Shown one piece after another: positions 47,079-55,249 of a stretch of 64,000 bases of DNA (the first letter of the stretch is position 1; the number at the start of each line of letters is the position of its first letter). Under the pieces are notes generated by a model. It had not been told where the DNA came from, did no database searches, and worked only from the letters and a program-made list of their open reading frames with translations. This stretch comes from Nocardioides sp. Root1257 (lineage in GTDB: Bacteria; Actinomycetota; Actinomycetes; Propionibacteriales; Nocardioidaceae): positions 827,454-891,453 of the forward strand of contig NZ_LMDV01000001.1 in assembly GCF_001425175.1 (NCBI RefSeq), written 5' to 3'. Both the position numbers and the translations under genes were made by a program.

Positions 47079-47773
47079 GCAGCACGTCCACGACCGTCCC
47101 GGTCCCGTCAGCGTCCTCCCTGGCCAGGTCGGCCGCCGCGGTCGCGGCGTACTTCGGCGCGCTCTTCGCCTGCCTGGAGGGCATCGCCGAGCGGGTCACC
47201 ACGGCGTACGAGGAGCAGGGCGTGATGACCGCCGCGACGGTCAGCGAGCTGATCCAGCCGCTGGCCGCCGAGACGCTCGCGGCACACCCGGTGGTCGGCG
47301 CCGGCTTCGTCGCGTCCCCCGACTGGCTCTCCGACCGCGAGCACTACCTCGCGTGGTGGCAGGGCGAGGACCAGCGGCTGCTCGCCGAGCGCGGCGTCCC
47401 GATCGGCCACCACGTCTTCGACTACACGCGCCACGAGTGGTGGCAGGTCCCGCTCGCGACGGGCCTGCGGCACGTCGCCGGTCCGTACGTCGACTACGTG
47501 TGCACCGACGAGTACGTCCTGACCGCGACGATGCCGGTGCTCGTCGAGGGCCGGATGGTGGGCGTCGCCGGCGCGGACACGCTGCTCGAGACGTTCGAGG
47601 GCCTGATGCGCGAGGACGTGCGCGCCGACGACACGATCGTGGTCAACGGCCACGACCGCGTGGTGGTGGCGGCCGACCCGCTGCTCCGCTCCGGGCAGCG
47701 CATCGACACCACGGCATACACCGAGGTGCAGGCGTTCGACGACCTGCCGTTCCGGGTGCTGCGCCGCACATGA
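47075..47773 (+). CDS. Stand-alone Cache-domain protein
   Basis: Protein of 232 residues without a signal peptide or clear membrane helix. An N-terminal helical part (YFGALFACLEGIAERVTTAY) precedes a Cache-like sensor fold: GAGFVASPDWLSDREHYLAWW, HVFDYTRHEWWQVPLATG, AGPYVDYVCTDEYVLTATMPV and GRMVGVAGADTLLETFE. Cache domains usually bind amines, amino acids or carboxylates outside the cell. Start TTG 47075 overlaps the gntR stop (TTGA) and has a GAGGAG site, so it is coupled to the regulator. Confidence 0.78.
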   Translation: MSSTSTTVPVPSASSLARSAAAVAAYFGALFACLEGIAERVTTAYEEQGVMTAATVSELIQPLAAETLAAHPVVGAGFVASPDWLSDREHYLAWWQGEDQRLLAERGVPIGHHVFDYTRHEWWQVPLATGLRHVAGPYVDYVCTDEYVLTATMPVLVEGRMVGVAGADTLLETFEGLMREDVRADDTIVVNGHDRVVVAADPLLRSGQRIDTTAYTEVQAFDDLPFRVLRRT

Positions 47774-47819
47774 CAACCTGATGCATCGACCGAGCGTCAC
47801 AGTCTCGGAGGTGGGGTCG

Positions 47820-49145
47820 ATGCGTCGGGTGCTCGCGGTGGCGCTGCTGGTGGCTGCCCTGACACCGGTGGCCGGCGTGGCCGCCGCGCCCGGGCACCGC
47901 GACCGGGTCGTCCCCTGCTCGCGCGGGCTGGTGGCGCTGACGTTCGACGACGGCCCGTCCCCCACGGTGACGCCGCGACTCGTGCACCTGCTCCGGCGCC
48001 TCGATGTGCCGGCCACGTTCTTCATGGTCGGCAGCCGGGTCGCGGCGTACCCCGAGGTCGCCCGCCTGGTGGAGCACAACGGCTTCGCGATCGGCAACCA
48101 CACCTGGGCACACACGGACCTGACCACCCAGACCACCCCCGAGGTCCGGCACGCGCTGCGTGCGACGCGTCGGGCGATGGACGAGGCCGGGCTGCACCCG
48201 ACCGACCTCGCGCGACCGCCGTACGGCGCGACGAACCCGCGGGTCGACCGGCTGCTGACGGCGATGGGCTACACCTCCGTGCTCTGGACCATCGACTCCC
48301 GCGACTGGACCGGGCTCTCGCCGCGGCAGATCCGGGCGGGCATCGGCTCCGCGGTGCGGCCGCACCGCACCAACCTCGTCCTCCAGCACGACGGCGTGAC
48401 CAACTCTCCGGCCACGCTGCGCGCGCTGCCCACCGAGATCGCCGGGCTGCGGGCGCGCGGCTTCTGCTTCGCCGCCCTGGACGCCACCGGCGCACCCACC
48501 CCGCCGGTGCCGCAGGTCGAGATCACCACCGCCCGACCCCGCGTCGCCGAGGGCGGCCGGCTGGCGCTCGCCGTCCGCCTGAGCCGGCCGACGTCGCGGC
48601 CGACCGCGGTGCGGGTGCAGGGCCGGACGCTGCCGTTCGCCGTCGGCGAGCGCTCGGCCCGGACGGTCGTCGACGCCCGCCAGGACGACCGCGACGACCA
48701 CGGCAAGCGGCTCGCGATCACCGTCGACGGGCTCCGCGGCCTCGAGGCCGGACCGGCGGTGTCCGTGCCCGTGGTCGACGACGACCCGCCGCCCGTCGTC
48801 AGCGTCGGCGCCGCCAGGACGACTGCCTCGCCGCTGCTCGCGCAGACGGTGACGCTGCCCGTCCGGCTCGACCGGACCAGCGACCGGGACCTCGTCGTGG
48901 ACGCCCGAAGCCCGCTCGGCCCGGCTTCGACCACGGTGCCCGCCGGCTCACGGACCGCGGCGCTGCAGCTCACGGTGCCGGTCGGGACGCCACGCGACCG
49001 GGTGCGGCAGATCCCCGTGCGCATCGACGGGGCCGGGACGAGCCTGCTCGTCGTACGCCCGCCGACCCAGACCCGGGCCGAGGCGGTGCGTGCGGCGTTC
49101 GCCGGAGTCACCTGGCCGCAGCTGCGGCTCCCGCACCTCTTCTAG
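47820..49145 (+). CDS. Secreted polysaccharide deacetylase with beta-rich C-terminus
   Basis: Carbohydrate esterase family 4 protein of 441 residues. A signal peptide (RRVLAVALLVAALTPVAGVAAA) leads to a NodB domain (about 28-235): VALTFDDGPSPTVT, the metal-binding IGNHTWAHTDLT, ARPPYGATN and VLQHDGV. The last 200 residues hold about two Calx-beta/Ig-like repeats (VEITTARPRVAEGGRLALAV). It should remove acetyl groups from cell-wall or capsular sugars. ATG 47820 has a GGAGG site; an in-frame ATG at 47781 lies upstream of it. Confidence 0.85.
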   Translation: MRRVLAVALLVAALTPVAGVAAAPGHRDRVVPCSRGLVALTFDDGPSPTVTPRLVHLLRRLDVPATFFMVGSRVAAYPEVARLVEHNGFAIGNHTWAHTDLTTQTTPEVRHALRATRRAMDEAGLHPTDLARPPYGATNPRVDRLLTAMGYTSVLWTIDSRDWTGLSPRQIRAGIGSAVRPHRTNLVLQHDGVTNSPATLRALPTEIAGLRARGFCFAALDATGAPTPPVPQVEITTARPRVAEGGRLALAVRLSRPTSRPTAVRVQGRTLPFAVGERSARTVVDARQDDRDDHGKRLAITVDGLRGLEAGPAVSVPVVDDDPPPVVSVGAARTTASPLLAQTVTLPVRLDRTSDRDLVVDARSPLGPASTTVPAGSRTAALQLTVPVGTPRDRVRQIPVRIDGAGTSLLVVRPPTQTRAEAVRAAFAGVTWPQLRLPHLF

Positions 49146-49161
49146 CCCGCCCTCCGGGCCG

Positions 49162-50328
49162 TCACACGGGGCCCGCGGCCGCCTTGACCCGCACCTGGGC
49201 GGTCGCCTCGGCGTGGTCCTGCGTGCCGACCAGGCGTACGACGTAGTTCCGGTCCGCCAGCGGGGCCGCCACCGAGAGCGTGGCCCGACCGCTGCCGTCG
49301 AGGCGGCCCGTGGCCTCCTGGACCAGCTGCCCGTTGCGACGCGTCAGCAGCACGACCTGGTCGCCGCTCTGGCCGCCGGCGGCGGACGCCGTCACCGTCG
49401 CCGTGTCGCCGGTGGTCTCGGTGTAGGCCGTGAGCGACGGCTGCACCACGAGGGTCACGTTCGCACTGCGCACGCCCTGCGAGGTCAGCCGGACCTGGCT
49501 GCTGCGCTGGATCGCGCCGGTCGAGAGCGAGACCGAGCCGTCGGCGCCGCTGCGGGCGACGGCGACCTGGGTCCACCCCTGCACGCTGGACCGGGTCCGG
49601 AGCACCACCCGCGCCCCGGGGACCGGAGCGCCGTCGGCTGCCGCCACCGTGCCGGTGACGATGGCGGTGCCGCCGGGCGCCACCTGCTGGCCGGCTCCGG
49701 CCGACGAGATCGCGACGGAGGCGGGCACCGGCGCGGGCGGCGCTGTCGGGGTGGGCTCCGCGGTCGGGGACGTCGTCGGTGTGGCCGACGGGGACGCCGA
49801 CTCCGAGGTCGACGGGTCGGCGGACGGCGACTCCGAGGAGGTCGGCTCGTCCGTCGGGCTCGCCGACGGGTCGACGGTGGGGGTCGGCGAGGGCGTGCTG
49901 GACGGCCGCGCCGGGCGGCTGTGCGTGGGCCGCGGGTGCGGCGGCGCGACGGGTGTCGGCGACGGCACGACCGGCGTCGGCTCGGCCTCGGGCTCCGCCG
50001 GCGGTGCCTCCTTCGGAGGGTCGGCCTGCGGCACGCCCAACGGGGCCAGCACCGAGTGCACCGCGCGCTGGACGGGGGCCGGGAGGTTGCTGGAGTAGGC
50101 CGCGGCCACGCCACCGGTCGCCACGGCGACCGCCGCGGCGAGGATCGCGGTCGTGCCGACCCGGCGCGCGGTCCGCCGGGCCATCGGCACGACGACCGTG
50201 GGTGCCGCGGCGGGCTGGGCGGCGCGGAACATCGCGACGTACTTCTCCTGGTCGGCCAGCTCGGCGGCCGTGCCCGGGGCACTCAGCGCGCGCTCGAGCT
50301 CGTGCTCGTCCATCTCGTCGGGTGCCAT
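49162..50328 (-). CDS. Membrane-anchored Ig-like protein, putative sigma-factor partner
   Basis: 388 residues. A cytoplasmic N-terminus of about 55 (DEMDEHELERALSAPGTAAE, LADQEKYVAMFRAA) is followed by one membrane helix (GTTAILAAAVAVATGGVAAA). A long Pro/Ser/Thr-rich spacer (about 100-205) leads to two Ig-like beta domains (VSSAGAGQQVAPGGTAI-type strands). No zinc-binding anti-sigma HxxxCxxC motif is present. The start overlaps the sigma factor stop (TGATG), so it may be an atypical anti-sigma factor or a surface effector. ATG 50328 is chosen for its GGAGGG site. Confidence 0.7.
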   Translation of the reverse strand: MAPDEMDEHELERALSAPGTAAELADQEKYVAMFRAAQPAAAPTVVVPMARRTARRVGTTAILAAAVAVATGGVAAAYSSNLPAPVQRAVHSVLAPLGVPQADPPKEAPPAEPEAEPTPVVPSPTPVAPPHPRPTHSRPARPSSTPSPTPTVDPSASPTDEPTSSESPSADPSTSESASPSATPTTSPTAEPTPTAPPAPVPASVAISSAGAGQQVAPGGTAIVTGTVAAADGAPVPGARVVLRTRSSVQGWTQVAVARSGADGSVSLSTGAIQRSSQVRLTSQGVRSANVTLVVQPSLTAYTETTGDTATVTASAAGGQSGDQVVLLTRRNGQLVQEATGRLDGSGRATLSVAAPLADRNYVVRLVGTQDHAEATAQVRVKAAAGPV

Positions 50329-50900
50329 CACTCACCGCCCTCCGCTGTGCGTCCGAGAGCCGGCCCGAGGGACTCGGCCAACGACCGGAGCGCGCGGTGC
50401 ACGCCGACGCGGACCGTGCCCGGCCGCTTGTCGAGCAGGCGCGCCACGTCGGCGACCTCCAGCCCGGCCACGACCCGCAGCAGCACCATCTCGGCCTGGG
50501 CGGGCGGCAGGGTGGCGACCAGCTGGAGCGCACGCGACGTCGCGTCGTTGCCGGCGGCCTCGTCCTCGGCGCTCGCCGTCGTCGGCACGTGGCGCACGAC
50601 CTCGACCGGGTCGGGGACCGAGACCAGCGCCGGCGTACGCGAGCGCGCCCGGCCCCGATCGACCGCTCGGTGCCGCGCGATCGTGAACAGCCAGGCGCGG
50701 AACTCCGCCACCCCGCCCTCGAACGTCGAGAGCCCGTGGACGACGTGCATCCAGGTCTCGGCCGCCAGGTCCTCCGGGTTCTCCTCGCCCCGCCCCCGGA
50801 GGTAGCGGAGCAGGCGCGGATGCAGCTCGCGCCAGACCGTCGCGAAGGCGGACTCGTCCCCCGAACGTGCCGCGGCCAGAGCGAGCTCCAGCTCGTCCAC
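50328..50900 (-). CDS. ECF-type RNA polymerase sigma factor
   Basis: Sigma-70 family factor of 190 residues. Region 2 includes FATVWRELHPRLLRYLRG, NPEDLAAETWMHVVHGL and FRAWLFTIARHRAVDRGRA, the core-binding and -10 recognition part. Region 4 includes LATLPPAQAEMVLLRVVAGL and EVADVARLLDKRPGTVRVGVHRAL for -35 recognition (shown in two parts). GTG 50900 follows a G-run ribosome site. The next gene is coupled to it and may regulate its activity. Confidence 0.92.
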   Translation of the reverse strand: MDELELALAAARSGDESAFATVWRELHPRLLRYLRGRGEENPEDLAAETWMHVVHGLSTFEGGVAEFRAWLFTIARHRAVDRGRARSRTPALVSVPDPVEVVRHVPTTASAEDEAAGNDATSRALQLVATLPPAQAEMVLLRVVAGLEVADVARLLDKRPGTVRVGVHRALRSLAESLGPALGRTAEGGE

Positions 50901-50923
50901 GTCCCCCGTCTCGACAGCCGCGA

Positions 50924-50963
50924 CCGCGCGGACCCGGGACGGCGACGTCCCGAGTCCGCGCGG
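50924..50963 (-). terminator. Hairpin in the sigma-factor leader
   Basis: CCGCGCGGACCCGGGACG (50924-50941) pairs with CGTCCCGAGTCCGCGCGG (50946-50963), 18-bp arms with one mismatch and loop GCGA. It lies between the end of the upstream secreted-protein gene (51021) and the sigma start (50900). It could terminate upstream transcripts or act as a leader structure on sigma mRNA. Confidence 0.6.
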
Positions 50964-51020
50964 TAGCGGTCGGTCGTTCGTGGCGTCCAGCGCAGCTCCT
51001 CGAGATCGGTCTCCGATTCA

Positions 51021-52319
51021 TCAGTCCGTGAGCGTCGCGCTGGTGCTCGCGGCGAATCGTCCTGCGGCGTACGCCAGACGGTAGTCGGTGCCAGGCGCAC
51101 TCGGCCGCACAAAACGGACCGAACCGTTGCGTGCCGTGCGCTGCTGGTCGACGACCGTCCAGGTGGCCGTGCCGGAATCGTACGTCTGGAGCGTCACCAG
51201 TGCGCCCTTGACGGAGTGTCGCTGCGCGCGGAGCTGGCCCGTGACGGCCAGGCCCTGGGGGACGTCGCGGCCGCGGATCGACAGCGAGCTCGGCGCCCGC
51301 ACGCCGATCTCGACCACGCGGCTGGACCCGCCGGGCAGGTCCGCTGCGGCGTGCGCACGCAGGCGGTAGCGGGTGGCGGTGAGAGGAGTCACCGTGAAGC
51401 TCACCGTGCCGTCGGCGGCGGTCGTCGTCGTCTGCGCGACGGCCCAGGCCGCCTTCGGCCGAACGGTCCGGCTGAGCAGGTCGACGGTCACGCCGGCGAC
51501 CGGGCTGGCGGCGTAGGTGACGGTCCCGGTGACCGTGCTGCTGGAGCCGGGGTCGATCCGCTGCGGGTCGGCGGCGATGCTCACGACCTGTCGGACCCCG
51601 ACGGTCACGACGCCGCTCTTGACCGGCTTGAAGTTGGCCGTGCCGGCGAAGGCGAGACGGTACGTCGTGCGGACCTTCGGGCGCACGGTGAACGTCACCA
51701 GGCCCTGCCGGTCGGTGCGCTCCCCGTTGCGGTACTGCCAGCCCTGCTGCGCGGTCGTGCGCGACAGCAGCACGACGTACTTCCCGCGCAGGCGAGTGGT
51801 GCCCGCGCGGAGGGTCCCGCGGACGACGTCCTTGCCGCCCGGCGTCACCACGGGGCGCACCGCGCGCACGGAGAGGTTGGTGGGGAGGCGGCGGCCCGGG
51901 CCGTTCGGTGCGCGGACCTTGACCACGGCGACGCCGCTGATGCGCGGTCGGGCGTCGTCAGCGCCTGCGTAGTGCCAGCGGTAACGGGTCGTCACCTCCG
52001 GCGCCACGGTCAGGCGCACGCCTCCCTGCTCCCCCGCTGTCGCCGTCCCGATCGGCGTGAAGCCCTGCTCACCGGTCGCCTGCGCTTCCAGGGCGACCGG
52101 TCGGCCGGCGGGGGAAGCGCCGTCCACGTGCAGGTTCCCGGCGACGACACCGGAATCACCCGGTGCCACGGACGGCTGGAGGGTCCTGATGGAGATCGAC
52201 GTGGCAGCGGGCGCCGAGGTGCTGGCGACCGACGGGGCGCCGACCGTTCCGAGTGCGGTCGTGACCAGTGCGGCCACCACGGCGCCGACGAGCGTCGCGG
52301 ATCGAGACGTGCGCTTCAT
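51021..52319 (-). CDS. Secreted Ig-like repeat protein
   Basis: Exported protein of 432 residues. A signal peptide (ATLVGAVVAALVTTALGTVG) is followed by four repeats of about 95 residues. Repeat starts are ISIRTLQPSVAPGDSGVVAG, LSVRAVRPVVTPGGKDVVRG, VSIAADPQRIDPGSSSTVTG and LSIRGRDVPQGLAVTGQL. Each ends with a T-x-Y-R-L/W strand. No anchor or catalytic motif is visible. The same domain type ends the sigma-coupled gene just downstream, so a shared envelope role is plausible. Confidence 0.8.
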   Translation of the reverse strand: MKRTSRSATLVGAVVAALVTTALGTVGAPSVASTSAPAATSISIRTLQPSVAPGDSGVVAGNLHVDGASPAGRPVALEAQATGEQGFTPIGTATAGEQGGVRLTVAPEVTTRYRWHYAGADDARPRISGVAVVKVRAPNGPGRRLPTNLSVRAVRPVVTPGGKDVVRGTLRAGTTRLRGKYVVLLSRTTAQQGWQYRNGERTDRQGLVTFTVRPKVRTTYRLAFAGTANFKPVKSGVVTVGVRQVVSIAADPQRIDPGSSSTVTGTVTYAASPVAGVTVDLLSRTVRPKAAWAVAQTTTTAADGTVSFTVTPLTATRYRLRAHAAADLPGGSSRVVEIGVRAPSSLSIRGRDVPQGLAVTGQLRAQRHSVKGALVTLQTYDSGTATWTVVDQQRTARNGSVRFVRPSAPGTDYRLAYAAGRFAASTSATLTD

Positions 52320-52393
52320 GCCTGCTCTCCTGGGTGATCGGGGGACCTCTCACCACTGACAGCGTCGAACGCCCCGGATGCGTTACACCGGGC

Positions 52394-53605
52394 TCAGAGC
52401 TCCTTCATCCCCCAGGGGCTGCCGTACTCGGTGAGCAGGTCCAGGAACGGCACCGCGTCGAAGGCCTCGGGTCCGAGCACGCCCGCACCGCTCCAGGTGC
52501 CACGCGCGAGCAGCTCGAGGGCGACGACGGGGTTGATGGCGGTCTGCCAGACCACGCACTGGTGGCCGTACTCCTGCATCGTCCACTCGTTGTCGACCAC
52601 GTGGTAGAGGTAGGTCGACCGCGGCTCGCCGTCCTTGCCCGTGCCCGTGACCCACAGTCCGGCGCAGGTCTTGCCCTTCATCCGCGGCCCGACGGTGGCA
52701 GGGTCCGGCAGCACGGCTGCGACGACGTCGCGCGGGCTGACCTCGACGCCCTTGACGCGCACCTTCTCGGTGCTGTCGAGGCCGAGGGTGTGCAGCACCT
52801 TGAGGATGTTGATGAACTCGTCGCCCAGGCCGTACTTGAAGGTCGCCCGCTTGCAGTCGACCCAGCGCGGCATCAGGAGCACCTCCTCGTGCTCCACGTT
52901 GACGCACTCGACCGGGCCGATGCCCTCGGGGAAGTCGAAGACCTCCGGCTCCGAGAACGGCGGCGTCGTGAACCAGCCGCGCCCGTGCTCCCAGATGACC
53001 GGCGGGTTCAGGCACTCCTCGATCGTGGTCCACATCGAGAACGACGGCGCGAAGATCTCGTTGCCGTCGTCGTCGGTCACGACGAGGTTGGCGCCGTCGC
53101 GGGTGCCGAGCTCGTCGATCTCGCTGAAGAGGTGGTCGGCGGCGTACCGCGCGAAGACGTCGGAGAGGCCGGGCTCGACGCCGATGCCGACCAGCGCCAG
53201 CCGTCCCGCGGCCTCCCAGTCGTCGGCGACGGCGAACTGCTCGTCGCCGAGCTTCACGCCCGTCTGCTCGTACGGCGCCTCCGGGTGCGGCTTCGAGAGC
53301 GACATCGCCATGTCGAGGTAGTCGGCGCCGGCCTCGGCCGCACCGTTGAAGATCGACATGTTGAAGACCGGGTCCACGGCGTTCATCACGTGGGTGATGC
53401 CGTGCTCGCGGCACAGCGCCGCGACCGACTCGGCCGACGAGGCGTCGATCTGCGCGCCGACGTACCGCGCGTCGGCCGCGGCGGCCTTGTCGGCCTTGGC
53501 CGCGTCGTAGTCGGCGACCACGATCGTCTCGAAGAAGTCGCGGCGCGCCGCGATGGCGGCGAACGCCGACCCGACGCCCCCGGCGCCGACCAACAGGATC
53601 CTCAT
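52394..53605 (-). CDS. Saccharopine dehydrogenase-like oxidoreductase
   Basis: NAD(P)-dependent enzyme of 403 residues. RILLVGAGGVGSAFAAIAAR is the Rossmann motif. HVMNAVDPVFNMSIFNGAAE and GADYLDMAMSLSKPH match the saccharopine/carboxynorspermidine dehydrogenase family, and GIGVEPGLSDVFARYAADHL is also typical. These enzymes form or split C-N bonds of opine-like secondary amines. ATG 53605 has GAGGAGAAGC upstream; an ATG at 53656 is less likely. It lies 132 bases after the aldehyde dehydrogenase gene in the polyamine region. Confidence 0.82.
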   Translation of the reverse strand: MRILLVGAGGVGSAFAAIAARRDFFETIVVADYDAAKADKAAAADARYVGAQIDASSAESVAALCREHGITHVMNAVDPVFNMSIFNGAAEAGADYLDMAMSLSKPHPEAPYEQTGVKLGDEQFAVADDWEAAGRLALVGIGVEPGLSDVFARYAADHLFSEIDELGTRDGANLVVTDDDGNEIFAPSFSMWTTIEECLNPPVIWEHGRGWFTTPPFSEPEVFDFPEGIGPVECVNVEHEEVLLMPRWVDCKRATFKYGLGDEFINILKVLHTLGLDSTEKVRVKGVEVSPRDVVAAVLPDPATVGPRMKGKTCAGLWVTGTGKDGEPRSTYLYHVVDNEWTMQEYGHQCVVWQTAINPVVALELLARGTWSGAGVLGPEAFDAVPFLDLLTEYGSPWGMKEL

Positions 53606-53737
53606 GTCTAGCTTCTCCTCATCGAGTTGAGCGTCGCGAGAGTGGTGTGGTGCCAAGGCGGAGGTGCGAAGGCGGCCTTCGAGCGAAGCGGGCCGTCGAG
53701 CGCCGACAACGCAGGCAGCGCGCCGCTATCGCGGCGC

Positions 53738-55168
53738 TCAGCCGATGTAGCTCATGACGTGCTTGATGCGGGTGTAGTCCTCGAAGCCGTAGCCGGAGAG
53801 GTCCTTGCCGTAGCCGGAGTGCTTGAAGCCGCCGTGCGGCATCTCGGACACGAACGGGATGTGCGTGTTGATCCAGACCGCGCCGAAGTCGAGGCGGCGC
53901 GACATCCGCAGCGCGCGGGCGTGGTCGCGGGTCCAGACGCTCGAGGCGAGCGCGTACTGGACGTCGTTGGCCCAGGTCAGCGCCTCGGCCTCGTCGCTGA
54001 ACTTCTGCACGGTCATCACCGGGCCGAAGATCTCGGTCTGGATCTGCTCGTCCTTCTGCTGCAGCCCGGACAGGACGGTGGGCTCGTAGAAGTAGCCCTT
54101 GTCCCCCTTGCGCGCGCCGCCGGTCTGGATGGACGCGTGGTCGGGGAGGCGGTCGACCATGCCGGTGACGTGGGCGAGCTGGTTGGCGTTGTTGAGGGGC
54201 CCGTAGTAGGTCGCCTCGTCGTCGGGCATGCCGGTCGGCATCCCCTTCGCGGCCTCGGCCAGCGCCGCGACGAACTCGTCGTGCACGCCCGCCTGGACGA
54301 GCACGCGGGTGGCCGCGGTGCAGTCCTGGCCGCCGTTGAAGAGGCCGGCGCCGGCGATGCCCTCGGCCGCCTTCGCGATGTCGGCGTCGTCGAAGACGAT
54401 GCACGGCGCCTTGCCGCCGAGCTCGAGGTGGACGCGCTTGAGGTCGTGGGAGGCTGCCTCGGCGACCTGCATGCCCGCGCGCACCGAGCCGGTGATCGCC
54501 ACCATCTGAGGGGTCTTGTGGGAGACCAGCGCGCGGCCGGTGTCGCGGTCGCCGCACACGACGTTGAGCACGCCCGGCGGCAGGAACTCCTGGCAGAGCT
54601 CGGCCAGCAGCGTCGAGCTGGCCGGGGTGGTGTCGCTGGGCTTCAGGACGACGGTGTTGCCGGCTGCGAGGGCCGGCGCGATCTTCCAGATCATCATCAG
54701 CAGCGGGTAGTTCCACGGCGTCACCTGACCGACGACGCCGATCGGCTCGCGCCGGACCCACGACGTGTGGTCGGCCATGTACTCGCCGGCCGCCTTGCCC
54801 TCGAGCATGCGTGCGGCCCCGGCGAAGAACTTGAAGTGGTCCGAGGCGTACGGCATCTCCTCGTCCATGGTGAGCTGGATCGGCTTGCCGGTGTCCTTGC
54901 ACTCGACCGCGTTGATCTCGTCGACGCGGTCCTCGATCGCCTGGGCGATCTTCAGCAGCGCGTTGGAGCGGTCCTGCGGCGTCGCGTACCCCCAGCCCTC
55001 GAAGGCGGCGTCGGCCGCGGCGTACGCACGGTCGATGTCCTCGTCCCCGGACTTCGGCGCCTGCGCGTACACCTCCCCCGTGGTCGGGTCGATGACGTCG
55101 TAGGTCTCCCCCGACACGCTCTCGACGAGCTCCCCGTTGACGACGTTCTTGAAAGACTGATCGGCCAT
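53738..55168 (-). CDS. Gamma-aminobutyraldehyde-type dehydrogenase
   Basis: NAD-dependent aldehyde dehydrogenase of 476 residues. Conserved features are GVVGQVTPWNYPLLMMIWKI, VLKPSDTTPAS, the general-base E249 in HLELGGKAPCIVF, and nucleophile C283 in NGGQDCTAATRVL. FGPVMTVQKF and GGFKHSGYGKDLS close the fold. The overall pattern matches PatD/YdcW-like enzymes, which make GABA from 4-aminobutanal. Its neighbours (Pot importers, SpuC-like aminotransferase) support a role in putrescine breakdown. Confidence 0.87.
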   Translation of the reverse strand: MADQSFKNVVNGELVESVSGETYDVIDPTTGEVYAQAPKSGDEDIDRAYAAADAAFEGWGYATPQDRSNALLKIAQAIEDRVDEINAVECKDTGKPIQLTMDEEMPYASDHFKFFAGAARMLEGKAAGEYMADHTSWVRREPIGVVGQVTPWNYPLLMMIWKIAPALAAGNTVVLKPSDTTPASSTLLAELCQEFLPPGVLNVVCGDRDTGRALVSHKTPQMVAITGSVRAGMQVAEAASHDLKRVHLELGGKAPCIVFDDADIAKAAEGIAGAGLFNGGQDCTAATRVLVQAGVHDEFVAALAEAAKGMPTGMPDDEATYYGPLNNANQLAHVTGMVDRLPDHASIQTGGARKGDKGYFYEPTVLSGLQQKDEQIQTEIFGPVMTVQKFSDEAEALTWANDVQYALASSVWTRDHARALRMSRRLDFGAVWINTHIPFVSEMPHGGFKHSGYGKDLSGYGFEDYTRIKHVMSYIG

Positions 55169-55249
55169 GGTGGCGAGCCTAGAGGCAGGACAACGGAATC
55201 TGTAGGGGCGAGCCGCCCCGCAACACGGATTTCGTCGTTTCGGGCCCTC

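Noticed and set aside
53606..53737. Small hairpins (for example GCCGC-GATA-GCGGC) between aldehyde dehydrogenase and saccharopine-dehydrogenase-like genes
   Set aside because: Short GC-rich stems are expected by chance at this base composition; not strong enough to call a terminator.
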